From the NCBI RefSeq assembly GCF_001665685.1, contig NZ_LZTB01000075.1, positions 1 to 64,000 of the forward strand: a stretch of DNA of 64,000 bases. The letters run 5' to 3'. Position 1 is the stretch's first letter, and each line of letters begins with the position of its first letter. A program made the translations under genes and the position numbers. Source of the DNA: Mycobacterium sp. 852013-50091_SCH5140682 (GTDB lineage Bacteria; Actinomycetota; Actinomycetes; Mycobacteriales; Mycobacteriaceae). This document shows, one piece after another, positions 56,568 through 63,590 of this stretch. The notes below the pieces were generated by a model, which had not been told where the DNA came from, made no database searches, and worked only from the letters and a program-made list of their open reading frames with translations.

Positions 56568-56918
56568 ATGGAGACGAGTGTGAACCTGAGGCATGTAGAC
56601 ACGACCACGGTCGAACTCTCTGAGCCGCAACCGAAACCGACCAGCCGCACCGGCCAGCTGGAGTCGGCCGTCGAGGTCTGGGCCGATTCTGTGATCGACA
56701 CCGGGGTGTGGGAGTGCGACCCGGGGGAGTTCACCGCTGATCGGTCGGCAGCGACCGAGGTCTGCCACATCATCTCCGGTTCCGGCATAGTGGTGGGCGA
56801 CGACGGGACGAGCGCCGACATCGGGCCCGGCTCACTGCTGGTGCTGCCCCGGGGCTGGCGCGGAACGTGGTTGGTCAAGGAGACAATCCGTAAGACGTAC
56901 GTCATCATCGGCGCCTGA
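56568..56918 (+). CDS. Cupin-domain protein of the amine operon
   Basis: A 116-residue single-domain cupin of the DUF861/cupin_3 type. The fold motif CDPGEFTADRSAATEVCHIISGSGIVVGDDGTSADIGPGSLLVLPRGWRGTWLVKE (about residues 47-101) contains the G-x-G and PxG elements but few histidines, so metal binding is uncertain. It begins four bases after the amine oxidase stop and is clearly in its operon. Similar small cupins accompany PuuB-type oxidases; their function is unknown. Confidence 0.85.
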   Translation: METSVNLRHVDTTTVELSEPQPKPTSRTGQLESAVEVWADSVIDTGVWECDPGEFTADRSAATEVCHIISGSGIVVGDDGTSADIGPGSLLVLPRGWRGTWLVKETIRKTYVIIGA

Positions 56919-56951
56919 CGGGTGTCGTCGGCCCCGCCCTAGACTGGGGCC

Positions 56952-57944
56952 ATGACCGCGAGCACTCGCGTCGATGAGTTCGAGGAGTTGCGGCCGAATC
57001 TCCTTGCGGTCGCCTACCGGTTGACGGGCACCTACGCCGATGCCGAGGACATCGTGCAGGAGGCCTGGATCCGGTGGGACGCCAACCGCAACGAGATCCA
57101 TGACCTGCGTGCCTGGCTGACCACGGTGGTCAGCCGACTCGGCCTGGATCGGTTGCGGTCGGCCGCGCACCGGCGCGAAGCGTATGTCGGCGAGTGGCTG
57201 CCCGAGCCGGTGGTGACGCCCTTGGATCTCAACGCCGGGTCCGGCACCGTCGACCCGCTCAATGCCGTCGTCGCAAGTGAAGACGCCCGGTTCGCCGCCA
57301 TGGTGGTGCTCGAACGCCTGACCCCGGACCAACGGGTCGCGTTCGTCTTGCACGACGGCTTCGCTGTGCCGTTCTCGGAGATCGCCGAGGTGCTCGGCGT
57401 CAGCCCGGCCTCGGCGCGCCAGCTGGCTTCGCGTGCCCGCCGGGCGGTGGCCGACGCCCCGCCGCCGGTTCCGGCCGACACGCACAATGAGATCGCCGGC
57501 GCGTTCATGGCGGCGTTGGCGACCGGGGACCTGGAAGCCGTTGTGCGCCTGCTGCATCCGGAAGTCACGTTCACCGGGGACTCCAACCGCCGGGCGCCGA
57601 CGGCTGCGCGGGTCATCCACGGCCCCGACAAGGTGGCACGTTTTCTGCTCGGGCTCGCGAAGCGGTACGGGCCGAATTGGCATGCGCAGGGGCAGCTGGC
57701 GTTCATCAACGGCGAGTTGGGCACGTACACACCGGGGGCACCGGCCCGCGACGGCTACCCGGAGATGATGCCGCGCGTCACCGCAGTGACGGTCCGCGAC
57801 GGAAAGGTCTGCGCGGTATGGGATATCGCCAATCCTGACAAGTTCACCGGTTCTCCGCTACGTGGAGGTGTGGCCGCCTACATCGAGATCACGCCTGCTG
57901 TTCAGACGCCGCCCACGGAACCCGGCACGCATCACCCGAATTGA
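56952..57944 (+). CDS. sigJ: ECF sigma factor SigJ (ECF41 group)
   Basis: A 330-residue ECF41 sigma factor. Region 2 spans about residues 8-75 (LLAVAYRLTGTYADAEDIVQEAWIRWDANRNEIHDLRAWLTTVVSRLGLDRLRS) and region 4 about 105-165 (LTPDQRVAFVLHDGFAVPFSEIAEVLGVSPASARQLASRARRAV). A C-terminal SnoaL-like domain (about 178-315), which in ECF41 acts as an internal regulator instead of a separate anti-sigma factor, ends with the NPDKF motif near 293. Rv3328c in M. tuberculosis is the counterpart and adjoins the aminotransferase Rv3329. The 3' end overlaps the converging CMD gene by 56 bases. Confidence 0.92.
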   Translation: MTASTRVDEFEELRPNLLAVAYRLTGTYADAEDIVQEAWIRWDANRNEIHDLRAWLTTVVSRLGLDRLRSAAHRREAYVGEWLPEPVVTPLDLNAGSGTVDPLNAVVASEDARFAAMVVLERLTPDQRVAFVLHDGFAVPFSEIAEVLGVSPASARQLASRARRAVADAPPPVPADTHNEIAGAFMAALATGDLEAVVRLLHPEVTFTGDSNRRAPTAARVIHGPDKVARFLLGLAKRYGPNWHAQGQLAFINGELGTYTPGAPARDGYPEMMPRVTAVTVRDGKVCAVWDIANPDKFTGSPLRGGVAAYIEITPAVQTPPTEPGTHHPN

Positions 57945-58476
57945 AGCCCTGCTCGGTGATCCCCAGCGCCGAGTACATCCGGGCGCGCATGTTCTCCACC
58001 CCGATCTGATACGTCAGCTCGATCACGCCGTCGTCGCCGAAACGCTTCTTCAGATCGGCGATCTGCTCGTCGGTCACGGAGTGGGCGTCGGTGGTCATCG
58101 CGTTGGCGTACGCGATGGCGGCGCGCTCGTCGTCGGTGTACAGCGGTGAGGTCGCGTAGTCGTCGATGGACTTGAGCCGGTCGACATCCAGGTTCTCCAG
58201 CCGCATCAGCATCGAGCCGAAATCGACGCACCACGAGCAGCCGACCGTGCGGGCGGTCCACAGCACCGCCAGTTCACGGACGCTGGCCGGCAGCTTCTTC
58301 GAGCCGCTCTGCAGCAGAGTTTCGTGGACGGCATTGGCCACCAGCAGCCGGGGATGGTGTGCCACCACGGTGAACGGCTCGGGCACCTCACCGAAGCGAC
58401 GCTTGGCAACGCGGTACATCACCCGGGTCAGCAGGCCGGCTTGTTTGGGGGTCACAGGGGCGATTCGTGTGGTCAT
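57889..58476 (-). CDS. Carboxymuconolactone-decarboxylase-fold (AhpD-like) protein
   Basis: A 195-residue AhpD-like/CMD-fold protein. The redox motif is ARTVGCSWCVDFGS with Cys at about residues 78 and 81, followed by the helix ending in DERAAIAYANAMTTDAHSVTDE. Genes of this fold are the usual genomic partners of ECF41 sigma factors, which fits its place next to sigJ; they are typically under that sigma factor's control. Peroxidase-type activity is possible but not shown. Converges on and overlaps sigJ by 56 bases. Confidence 0.87.
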   Translation of the reverse strand: MTTRIAPVTPKQAGLLTRVMYRVAKRRFGEVPEPFTVVAHHPRLLVANAVHETLLQSGSKKLPASVRELAVLWTARTVGCSWCVDFGSMLMRLENLDVDRLKSIDDYATSPLYTDDERAAIAYANAMTTDAHSVTDEQIADLKKRFGDDGVIELTYQIGVENMRARMYSALGITEQGFNSGDACRVPWAASEQQA

Positions 58477-58517
58477 ACCAGTCAGACGAGACAGCCCCGC
58501 GATGTGTGACGGGCGAA

Positions 58518-58566
58518 TGTGAACATGATGGCGAGATTCTCGAGATTTCTCGCCATCATGTTCACA
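58518..58566. repeat. Long hairpin A (19-bp arms) upstream of the DUF559 gene
   Basis: Arms at 58518-58536 (starting TGTGAACATGATGG) and 58548-58566 are perfectly complementary over 19 bases with an 11-base loop that itself contains the palindrome TCTCGAGA. It lies between two divergent start codons, where a terminator is not expected. The arm matches that of hairpin B at 59461-59513 at about 19 of 22 positions. Confidence 0.88.
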
Positions 58567-58612
58567 CTGGCGGGCGGTGGAACCGCGTTTACCTCCGCGG
58601 CGTCCTATTCGC

Positions 58613-59467
58613 ATGGCATTGCCCTTCGTCGGATCCGAGGCACTCGCGGCGGGGTCGCTCAACCGGTATCAGCTGAGCACGCGCTACCACATGCTGCATC
58701 GGGATGTTTATGTCCCGCGCGATGCAGAACTGAAACCCATCGACAAGGCGGTCGCGGCGTGGTTGTGGTCGGGGCGGCGCGGGATCGTCGCTGGGCTGTC
58801 GGCGGCCGCGCTCCATGGTTCCAAGTGGATCAACGCGGAGCTGCCCGCCGAGCTCAATCACTCCAGCAGACACAAGACCAACGGCATCGTGTTGCACAGT
58901 GACCGCCTCGCCGACGACGAAGTCTGCACGGTGCGTGGCATCCGGACGACGACGCCGGCGCGCACGGCATTCGATCTCGGCCGCCGACGTGGGCTGGAGA
59001 CGGCCGTTATCCGGGTGGACGCGTTGCTGCAGGCCGCCGACCTGAAAGTCGTTGACGTGCAGGCACTCCTGGCGCATCACCGGGGTGTGCGAGGCCTGGT
59101 GCAACTGCGCGAGGTGCTCGACCTGGCCGATGCCGGCGCCGAGTCACCGCAGGAAACCCGGCTCCGCCTGCTGTATACCGAGGCCGGGATGCGACCGTCG
59201 CAGACCCAGATCGAGGTGTTCGACCATGGGCTGCAGGTGGGCCGGATCGACATGGGGTGGCCGGAGTGGACGGTCGGCGTCCAGTACGACGGTATCCAGC
59301 ATTGGGCCGACCCGAGACAGCGCACCAAGGACATCGACCAGGATGCCGAGTACCGCGCACTTGGCTGGCGCATTGTCCGGGTAGGCGCCGACTTGCTCCG
59401 ACACCGGCAGGGCACCATCATCGCGCGCACCCGGGAAGCACTACGCGCACGCGGGTGCCCAGTGTGA
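58613..59467 (+). CDS. DUF559/Vsr-like endonuclease-domain protein with AbiEi-like N-terminus
   Basis: A 284-residue protein of a family frequent in mycobacteria. Residues 1-90 resemble the wing and core of AbiEi-type antitoxin-like proteins (RYQLSTRYHMLHRDVYVPRDA, GIVAGLSAAALHGSKWI). The C-terminal part resembles the Vsr/DUF559 restriction-endonuclease-like fold: SPQETRLRLLYTEAG (Glu near residue 180), GRIDMGWPEWTVGVQYDGIQHW (Asp near 211, Asp near 225) and YRALGWRIVRVGADLL. Nuclease activity is not demonstrated. ATG 58613 is preferred; the gene stands alone between two related long hairpins, and its last codons lie in the second. Confidence 0.82.
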   Translation: MALPFVGSEALAAGSLNRYQLSTRYHMLHRDVYVPRDAELKPIDKAVAAWLWSGRRGIVAGLSAAALHGSKWINAELPAELNHSSRHKTNGIVLHSDRLADDEVCTVRGIRTTTPARTAFDLGRRRGLETAVIRVDALLQAADLKVVDVQALLAHHRGVRGLVQLREVLDLADAGAESPQETRLRLLYTEAGMRPSQTQIEVFDHGLQVGRIDMGWPEWTVGVQYDGIQHWADPRQRTKDIDQDAEYRALGWRIVRVGADLLRHRQGTIIARTREALRARGCPV

Positions 59468-59513
59468 AGAAGATCGCGAGATTTCTGAAAAATCTCGCGA
59501 TCTTCTTCACACT
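59461..59513. repeat. Long hairpin B (24-bp arms) at the end of the DUF559 gene
   Basis: Arms at 59461-59484 (starting AGTGTGAAGAAGATCG) and 59490-59513 are perfectly complementary over 24 bases with a CTGAA loop. The stop codon of the DUF559 gene (59465-59467) is inside the left arm, and the right arm ends 12 bases before the converging sdhB stop. It can act as a bidirectional terminator; the arm is related to hairpin A. Confidence 0.9.
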
Positions 59514-59525
59514 CGGCGAATCAAC

Positions 59526-60311
59526 CTAGCGCGCAAACATCAACGCGCGCTTGACCTCCTGGATGGCCTGGGTGACCTGGATGCCACGCGGGCAGGCCTC
59601 GGTGCAGTTGAAGGTGGTGCGGCAGCGCCACACGCCGTCGACCTCGTTGAGGATGTCGAGCCGCTCGGCGGCCGCCTCGTCACGCGAGTCGAAGATGAAG
59701 CGGTGCGCGTTGACGATCGCCGCCGGGCCGAAGTAGGACCCTTCGCTCCAGTACACCGGGCAGCTCGTGGTGCAGCAGGCGCACAGGATGCATTTGGTGG
59801 TGTCGTCGAAGCGGGCCCGGTCGGTGGCGCTTTGGATGCGCTCGCGGGTGGGCGGGTTGCCGCTGGTGATCAGGAAGGGTTTGACGGCGCGGTAGGCGTC
59901 GAAGAACGGTTCCATGTCGACGACGAGGTCTTTTTCCACGGGCAGGCCGCGGATGGGCTCGATGGTGATGGTCAGTGGCTTGCCGGGCTTTTTGGGCAGC
60001 ATGTCGCGCATGAGCACCTTGCACGCCAGCCGGTTGACCCCGTTGATACGCATGGCATCCGAGCCGCACACCCCGTGAGCACACGAGCGGCGGAAGGTCA
60101 GGGTGCCGTCGAGGTAGCCCTTGACGTAGAGCAGCAGGTTGAGCAGCCGGTCCGACGGCAGGCACGGCACGCGGAAGCTCTGCCAGCCGGCGGCGTCGGG
60201 GTTCTCCGGGTTGAACCGGGCGATCTTGAGGGTGACCATGACCGCACCCTCGGGCACCGGGGGCAGGGGCGGGTCGCCGGCTTCGGGCTTGTCGATGACA
60301 GGTGCACTCAT
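59526..60311 (-). CDS. sdhB: Succinate dehydrogenase iron-sulfur subunit SdhB
   Basis: A 261-residue subunit carrying three Fe-S clusters between the flavin and quinone sites. The [2Fe-2S] ligands are in SCAHGVCGSDAMRINGVNRLAC (about residues 76-97), the [4Fe-4S] in CILCACCTTSCP (about 175-186) and the [3Fe-4S] in CRTTFNCTEACPRGIQV (about 229-245). Its ATG overlaps the sdhA stop by one base. Last gene of sdhCDAB; it converges on the hairpin after the DUF559 gene. Confidence 0.96.
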   Translation of the reverse strand: MSAPVIDKPEAGDPPLPPVPEGAVMVTLKIARFNPENPDAAGWQSFRVPCLPSDRLLNLLLYVKGYLDGTLTFRRSCAHGVCGSDAMRINGVNRLACKVLMRDMLPKKPGKPLTITIEPIRGLPVEKDLVVDMEPFFDAYRAVKPFLITSGNPPTRERIQSATDRARFDDTTKCILCACCTTSCPVYWSEGSYFGPAAIVNAHRFIFDSRDEAAAERLDILNEVDGVWRCRTTFNCTEACPRGIQVTQAIQEVKRALMFAR

Positions 60312-62065
60312 CAGTACTTCCTTTCCATCGGCTCGTACCGGGTCTGGACCACGGGTTTGTAATCCAACCGGATGTCGGCCAGCAGACCGGGGCCTTCCTT
60401 GTAGGCCATGGTGTGGCGCATGTAGTTGGTGTCGTCGCGGTTGGGGTAGTCCTCCCGGGCGTGCCCGCCGCGGGATTCTTTGCGGTTGAGTGCCCCGACC
60501 ACGGTGACTTCGGCCAGTTCCAGCAGGAAGCCGAGTTCGATGGCTTCGAGCAGGTCGCTGTTGTAGCGCTTGCCCTTGTCGTGCACGGTGATCCGCGAGT
60601 AGCGCTCTTTGAGGGCGTGGATGTCGGTCAACGCCTGCTTGAGGGTTTCCTCGGTGCGGAACACCGCGGCGTTGTTGTCCATCGACTGCTGCAGGGAGGT
60701 GCGGATGTCGGCGACGCGCTCGTTGCCGTGCTCGGAGAGGATGTCGGCGACCCAGCCCACGACCATGTCGGCCGGGTTGTCCGGCAGGTCGACGTGGTTG
60801 TGGTTGTTGGCGTATTCGGCTGCGGCGATACCGGCCCGGCGACCGAACACGTTGATGTCGAGCAGCGAGTTGGTGCCAAGGCGGTTGGCGCCGTGTACCG
60901 ACACGCAGGCGCATTCCCCGGCGGCGTACAGGCCGGGGATGACGTTGGTGTTGTCGCGTAGCACCTGGCCGTGCACGGTGGTGGGGATACCGCCCATGAC
61001 GTAGTGACAAGTCGGGTAGACCGGCACCAGTTCGGTGACGGGGTCGACGCCGAGGTAGGTGCGGGCGAATTCGGTGATGTCGGGCAGTTTGGCTTCCAGG
61101 ACGTCTTCGCCGAGGTGGCGCACGTCGATGTAGACGTAGTCCTTGTTGGGGCCCGCACCGCGGCCTTCGAGGACTTCGAGCACCATCGAGCGGGCGACGA
61201 TGTCGCGCGGCGCCAGGTCGACGATGGTGGGCGCGTAGCGTTCCATGAACCGCTCACCCTCGCCGTTGAGCAGGCGGCCGCCTTCGCCGCGCACGGCTTC
61301 GGAGATCAGGATGCCCAGCCCGGCCAGGCCTGTCGGGTGGAACTGGTGGAACTCCATGTCTTCCAAGGGAAGTCCCTTGCGGAAGATGATGCCCAGGCCG
61401 TCACCGGTCAGGGTGTGGGCGTTGGAGGTGGTTTTGTACATGCGCCCGGAGCCGCCGGTGGCGAACACGATGGCCTTGGCGTGGAAGATGTGGATGTCGC
61501 CGGTGGCCAGCTCATAGGCGATGACGCCGGTGGCCACCGGGCCCGCGGGGGTGTCGGTGAGCGCGACGTCCAGCGCGTAGAACTCGTTGAAGAACTCCAC
61601 GTCGTGCTTGACGCAGTTTTGGTAGAGGGTCTGCAGGATCATGTGGCCGGTGCGGTCGGCGGCGTAGCAGGCCCGGCGGACCGGGGCTTTGCCGTGGTCG
61701 CGGGTGTGCCCGCCGAAGCGGCGTTGGTCGATGCGGCCCTCGGGGGTGCGGTTGAACGGCATCCCCATCTTTTCCAGATCCAGAACGGCGTCGATGGCTT
61801 CTTTGGCCATGATTTCCACGGCGTCCTGGTCGGCGAGGTAGTCGCCACCCTTGACGGTGTCGAAGGTGTGCCATTCCCAGTTGTCTTCTTCGACGTTGGC
61901 CAGAGCGGCGCACATGCCGCCCTGGGCCGCGCCGGTGTGGCTGCGCGTGGGGTAGAGCTTGGTGAGCACGGCCGTGCGGGCCCGGGGGGCGGCTTCGACC
62001 GCGGCGCGCATGCCTGCGCCGCCTGCGCCGACGATGACGACGTCGTAGCGGTGTTGGTGAATCAT
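60311..62065 (-). CDS. sdhA: Succinate dehydrogenase flavoprotein subunit SdhA
   Basis: A 584-residue catalytic subunit oxidising succinate to fumarate. FAD-binding VIVGAGGAGMRAAVEAA (about residues 10-26), the covalent-FAD histidine in TRSHTGAAQGGMCAAL (about 43-58), the substrate-site segment FGGHTRDHGKAPVRRACYAADRTGH near 117-141, MEFHQFHPTGL near 241, and HYVMGGIPTTVHGQV near 354. The full-length chain and order C-D-A-B match the Rv3316-Rv3319 type (Sdh2 in mycobacterial naming). Confidence 0.97.
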   Translation of the reverse strand: MIHQHRYDVVIVGAGGAGMRAAVEAAPRARTAVLTKLYPTRSHTGAAQGGMCAALANVEEDNWEWHTFDTVKGGDYLADQDAVEIMAKEAIDAVLDLEKMGMPFNRTPEGRIDQRRFGGHTRDHGKAPVRRACYAADRTGHMILQTLYQNCVKHDVEFFNEFYALDVALTDTPAGPVATGVIAYELATGDIHIFHAKAIVFATGGSGRMYKTTSNAHTLTGDGLGIIFRKGLPLEDMEFHQFHPTGLAGLGILISEAVRGEGGRLLNGEGERFMERYAPTIVDLAPRDIVARSMVLEVLEGRGAGPNKDYVYIDVRHLGEDVLEAKLPDITEFARTYLGVDPVTELVPVYPTCHYVMGGIPTTVHGQVLRDNTNVIPGLYAAGECACVSVHGANRLGTNSLLDINVFGRRAGIAAAEYANNHNHVDLPDNPADMVVGWVADILSEHGNERVADIRTSLQQSMDNNAAVFRTEETLKQALTDIHALKERYSRITVHDKGKRYNSDLLEAIELGFLLELAEVTVVGALNRKESRGGHAREDYPNRDDTNYMRHTMAYKEGPGLLADIRLDYKPVVQTRYEPMERKY

Positions 62066-62069
62066 GGTG

Positions 62070-62543
62070 TTAGCCCCCGATGTTGGCGTCGAAGGTGACC
62101 AGGACGTAGGTGCCCAGTACCAGGGTGAATCCTGTGGCCAAGAGCAGCAGTGAGTTCAGGTAGAACTTGGTCACGTTCTTGCGGGCGTAGTCGCCGATGA
62201 TGGTGCGCATGCCGTTGGCGCCGTGGATCATGGCCAGCCACAGCAGGGCCATGTCCCAGATCTGCCAGAACGGCGACGCCCAGCGCTGCGCGACGTAGTT
62301 GAAGTCGATGCGGTACACGCCGTCCTGCCACATCAGCATGATGAACAGGTGCCCCAGGGCGAGAAAGACCAGCGCCACTCCGGAGAACCGCATGAACAGC
62401 CAGGCGTATTTCTCGAAGTAGGGGATACCGCGGGGGCGCCGGGGAGCGCGCGGGTGATCGAGTGCGGCGGGACGGTCGTGTTCGCGCTCCAGGACCGGGG
62501 CCAGGCGGCCGAGGCGGGATTCGCCCGGGGTGGGGGCGCTCAC
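62070..62543 (-). CDS. sdhD: Succinate dehydrogenase membrane anchor subunit SdhD
   Basis: A 157-residue anchor with three transmembrane helices (about residues 50-72, 92-112 and 128-150). The haem/quinone-associated segment GHLFIMLMWQDGVYRIDFNYVAQRWASPFWQIWDMALLWLAMIHGANGMR contains the conserved histidines near 66 and 108. A basic, Pro-rich 45-residue N-terminal stretch precedes TM1. GTG start overlapping the sdhC stop; sdhA follows after four bases. Confidence 0.92.
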   Translation of the reverse strand: MSAPTPGESRLGRLAPVLEREHDRPAALDHPRAPRRPRGIPYFEKYAWLFMRFSGVALVFLALGHLFIMLMWQDGVYRIDFNYVAQRWASPFWQIWDMALLWLAMIHGANGMRTIIGDYARKNVTKFYLNSLLLLATGFTLVLGTYVLVTFDANIGG

Positions 62544-62956
62544 AGGAATCGCTCCGTCATGTGCATACCCAGAACTCCTAGTCCGGCGATGAGGGCAACA
62601 GCGAACACGGTCACCGCCACGGCGAGCATGTGGCGTTGATAGCGCGGGCCTTGGGCCCAGAAGTCGATGAGGATGACCCGGATGCCGTTGAGGGCGTGGA
62701 AGAGGACCGCAGCGACCAGGCCCATCTCCATCAACCCGACGATCGGGGTTTTGTAGGTCTCGATGACCGCGTTGTAGGCCTGCGGGCTGACCCGCACCAA
62801 CGCGGTATCCAACACATGGACAAACAAAAAGAAGAAGATCGTCGCCCCGGTGATGCGATGCAACACCCACGACCACATTCCTGGATCTCCGCGATACAAC
62901 GTGCGTCGCCGCGATTTCCCGGACCGCGCCGCCGGCACCTCCGCCTGAGTACTCAC
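62540..62956 (-). CDS. sdhC: Succinate dehydrogenase cytochrome b subunit SdhC
   Basis: A 138-residue cytochrome b-type subunit with three helices (about residues 28-48, 70-88 and 103-125). MWSWVLHRITGATIFFFLFVHVLDTALV carries the HRITG motif and the haem-ligand region, and FHALNGIRVILIDFW is the second conserved block. GTG at 62956 is preferred because GGAGGG lies six to eleven bases upstream; an ATG at 62974 would place the ribosome-binding site inside the gene. First gene of sdhCDAB. Confidence 0.92.
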   Translation of the reverse strand: MSTQAEVPAARSGKSRRRTLYRGDPGMWSWVLHRITGATIFFFLFVHVLDTALVRVSPQAYNAVIETYKTPIVGLMEMGLVAAVLFHALNGIRVILIDFWAQGPRYQRHMLAVAVTVFAVALIAGLGVLGMHMTERFL

Positions 62957-63171
62957 ATCGCCCTCCAACGCCATCGGTGGACGTTCGGGACCTGGTCTGC
63001 CGATTAGCCCCAAACCTCGGGGCGACTCTAAACCCATTTGCACTGGCGAACGAATACGGTGTCGAGGTATGGCGCGCAGAACTGGGAAAAGTTAGGTTTA
63101 CCTATCCACATCACACGTCGCTGAGGCGGAGGTTTCGGAATGCATTCAGAACCCATTCTCGAGGCGCTGAC
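62957..63171. promoter_or_regulatory. Divergent sdhC-cdd control region
   Basis: 215 bases without a gene hold the promoters of sdhCDAB (minus) and cdd (plus). TTAGGTTTACCTAT at 63092-63105 contains the perfect inverted repeat TAGGT-TT-ACCTA, a candidate operator. It resembles IdeR half-sites, but the spacing is too short for an iron box. Confidence 0.45.
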
Positions 63172-63579
63172 GTGACGCGGGAGATTGACTGGAAAGTGTT
63201 GCGCGAGAAGGCAATTGCCGCATCGGAAGCCGCGTACGCGCCATATTCGCAATTCCCGGTCGGCGCTGCGGCACTGGTCGACGACGGCCGGGTGATTACC
63301 GGCTGCAATGTGGAGAATGTCTCATATGGCCTAGGTCTCTGTGCGGAGTGCAGTGTGGTCTGCAACCTGCATTCTTCGGGCGGCGGACGGCTGGTCGCGT
63401 TGAGCTGTGTCGGGCCCGACGGCGCGCTGTTGATGCCGTGCGGCCGGTGTCGACAGGTGCTGCTGGAACATGGCGGCTCCGCGTTGTTGATCGACCATCC
63501 GGGTGGCCCACGCCCGCTCGCCGAGTTGCTTCCGGACGCATTCGGGCCCGCTGACCTCGAGCGATCGAACAGAGCGTGA
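63172..63579 (+). CDS. cdd: Cytidine deaminase
   Basis: A 135-residue homotetrameric-type cytidine deaminase converting cytidine/deoxycytidine to uridine forms in pyrimidine salvage. Substrate-binding YAPYSQFPVGAAALVDDGRVITGCNVENVSYG (about residues 22-53), the zinc/catalytic CAE (about 57-59) and the PCGRCRQVL zinc motif (about 89-97) are intact, giving the three-cysteine zinc site of the small family. GTG start. Divergent from sdhC, as in M. tuberculosis (Rv3315c/Rv3316). Confidence 0.95.
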   Translation: MTREIDWKVLREKAIAASEAAYAPYSQFPVGAAALVDDGRVITGCNVENVSYGLGLCAECSVVCNLHSSGGGRLVALSCVGPDGALLMPCGRCRQVLLEHGGSALLIDHPGGPRPLAELLPDAFGPADLERSNRA

Positions 63580-63590
63580 TGTCAAGCGGG

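Noticed and set aside
63092..63110. IdeR iron box before cdd
   Set aside because: TTAGGT and ACCTA half-sites are present, but they are separated by two bases instead of the seven needed for the 19-bp iron-box consensus.
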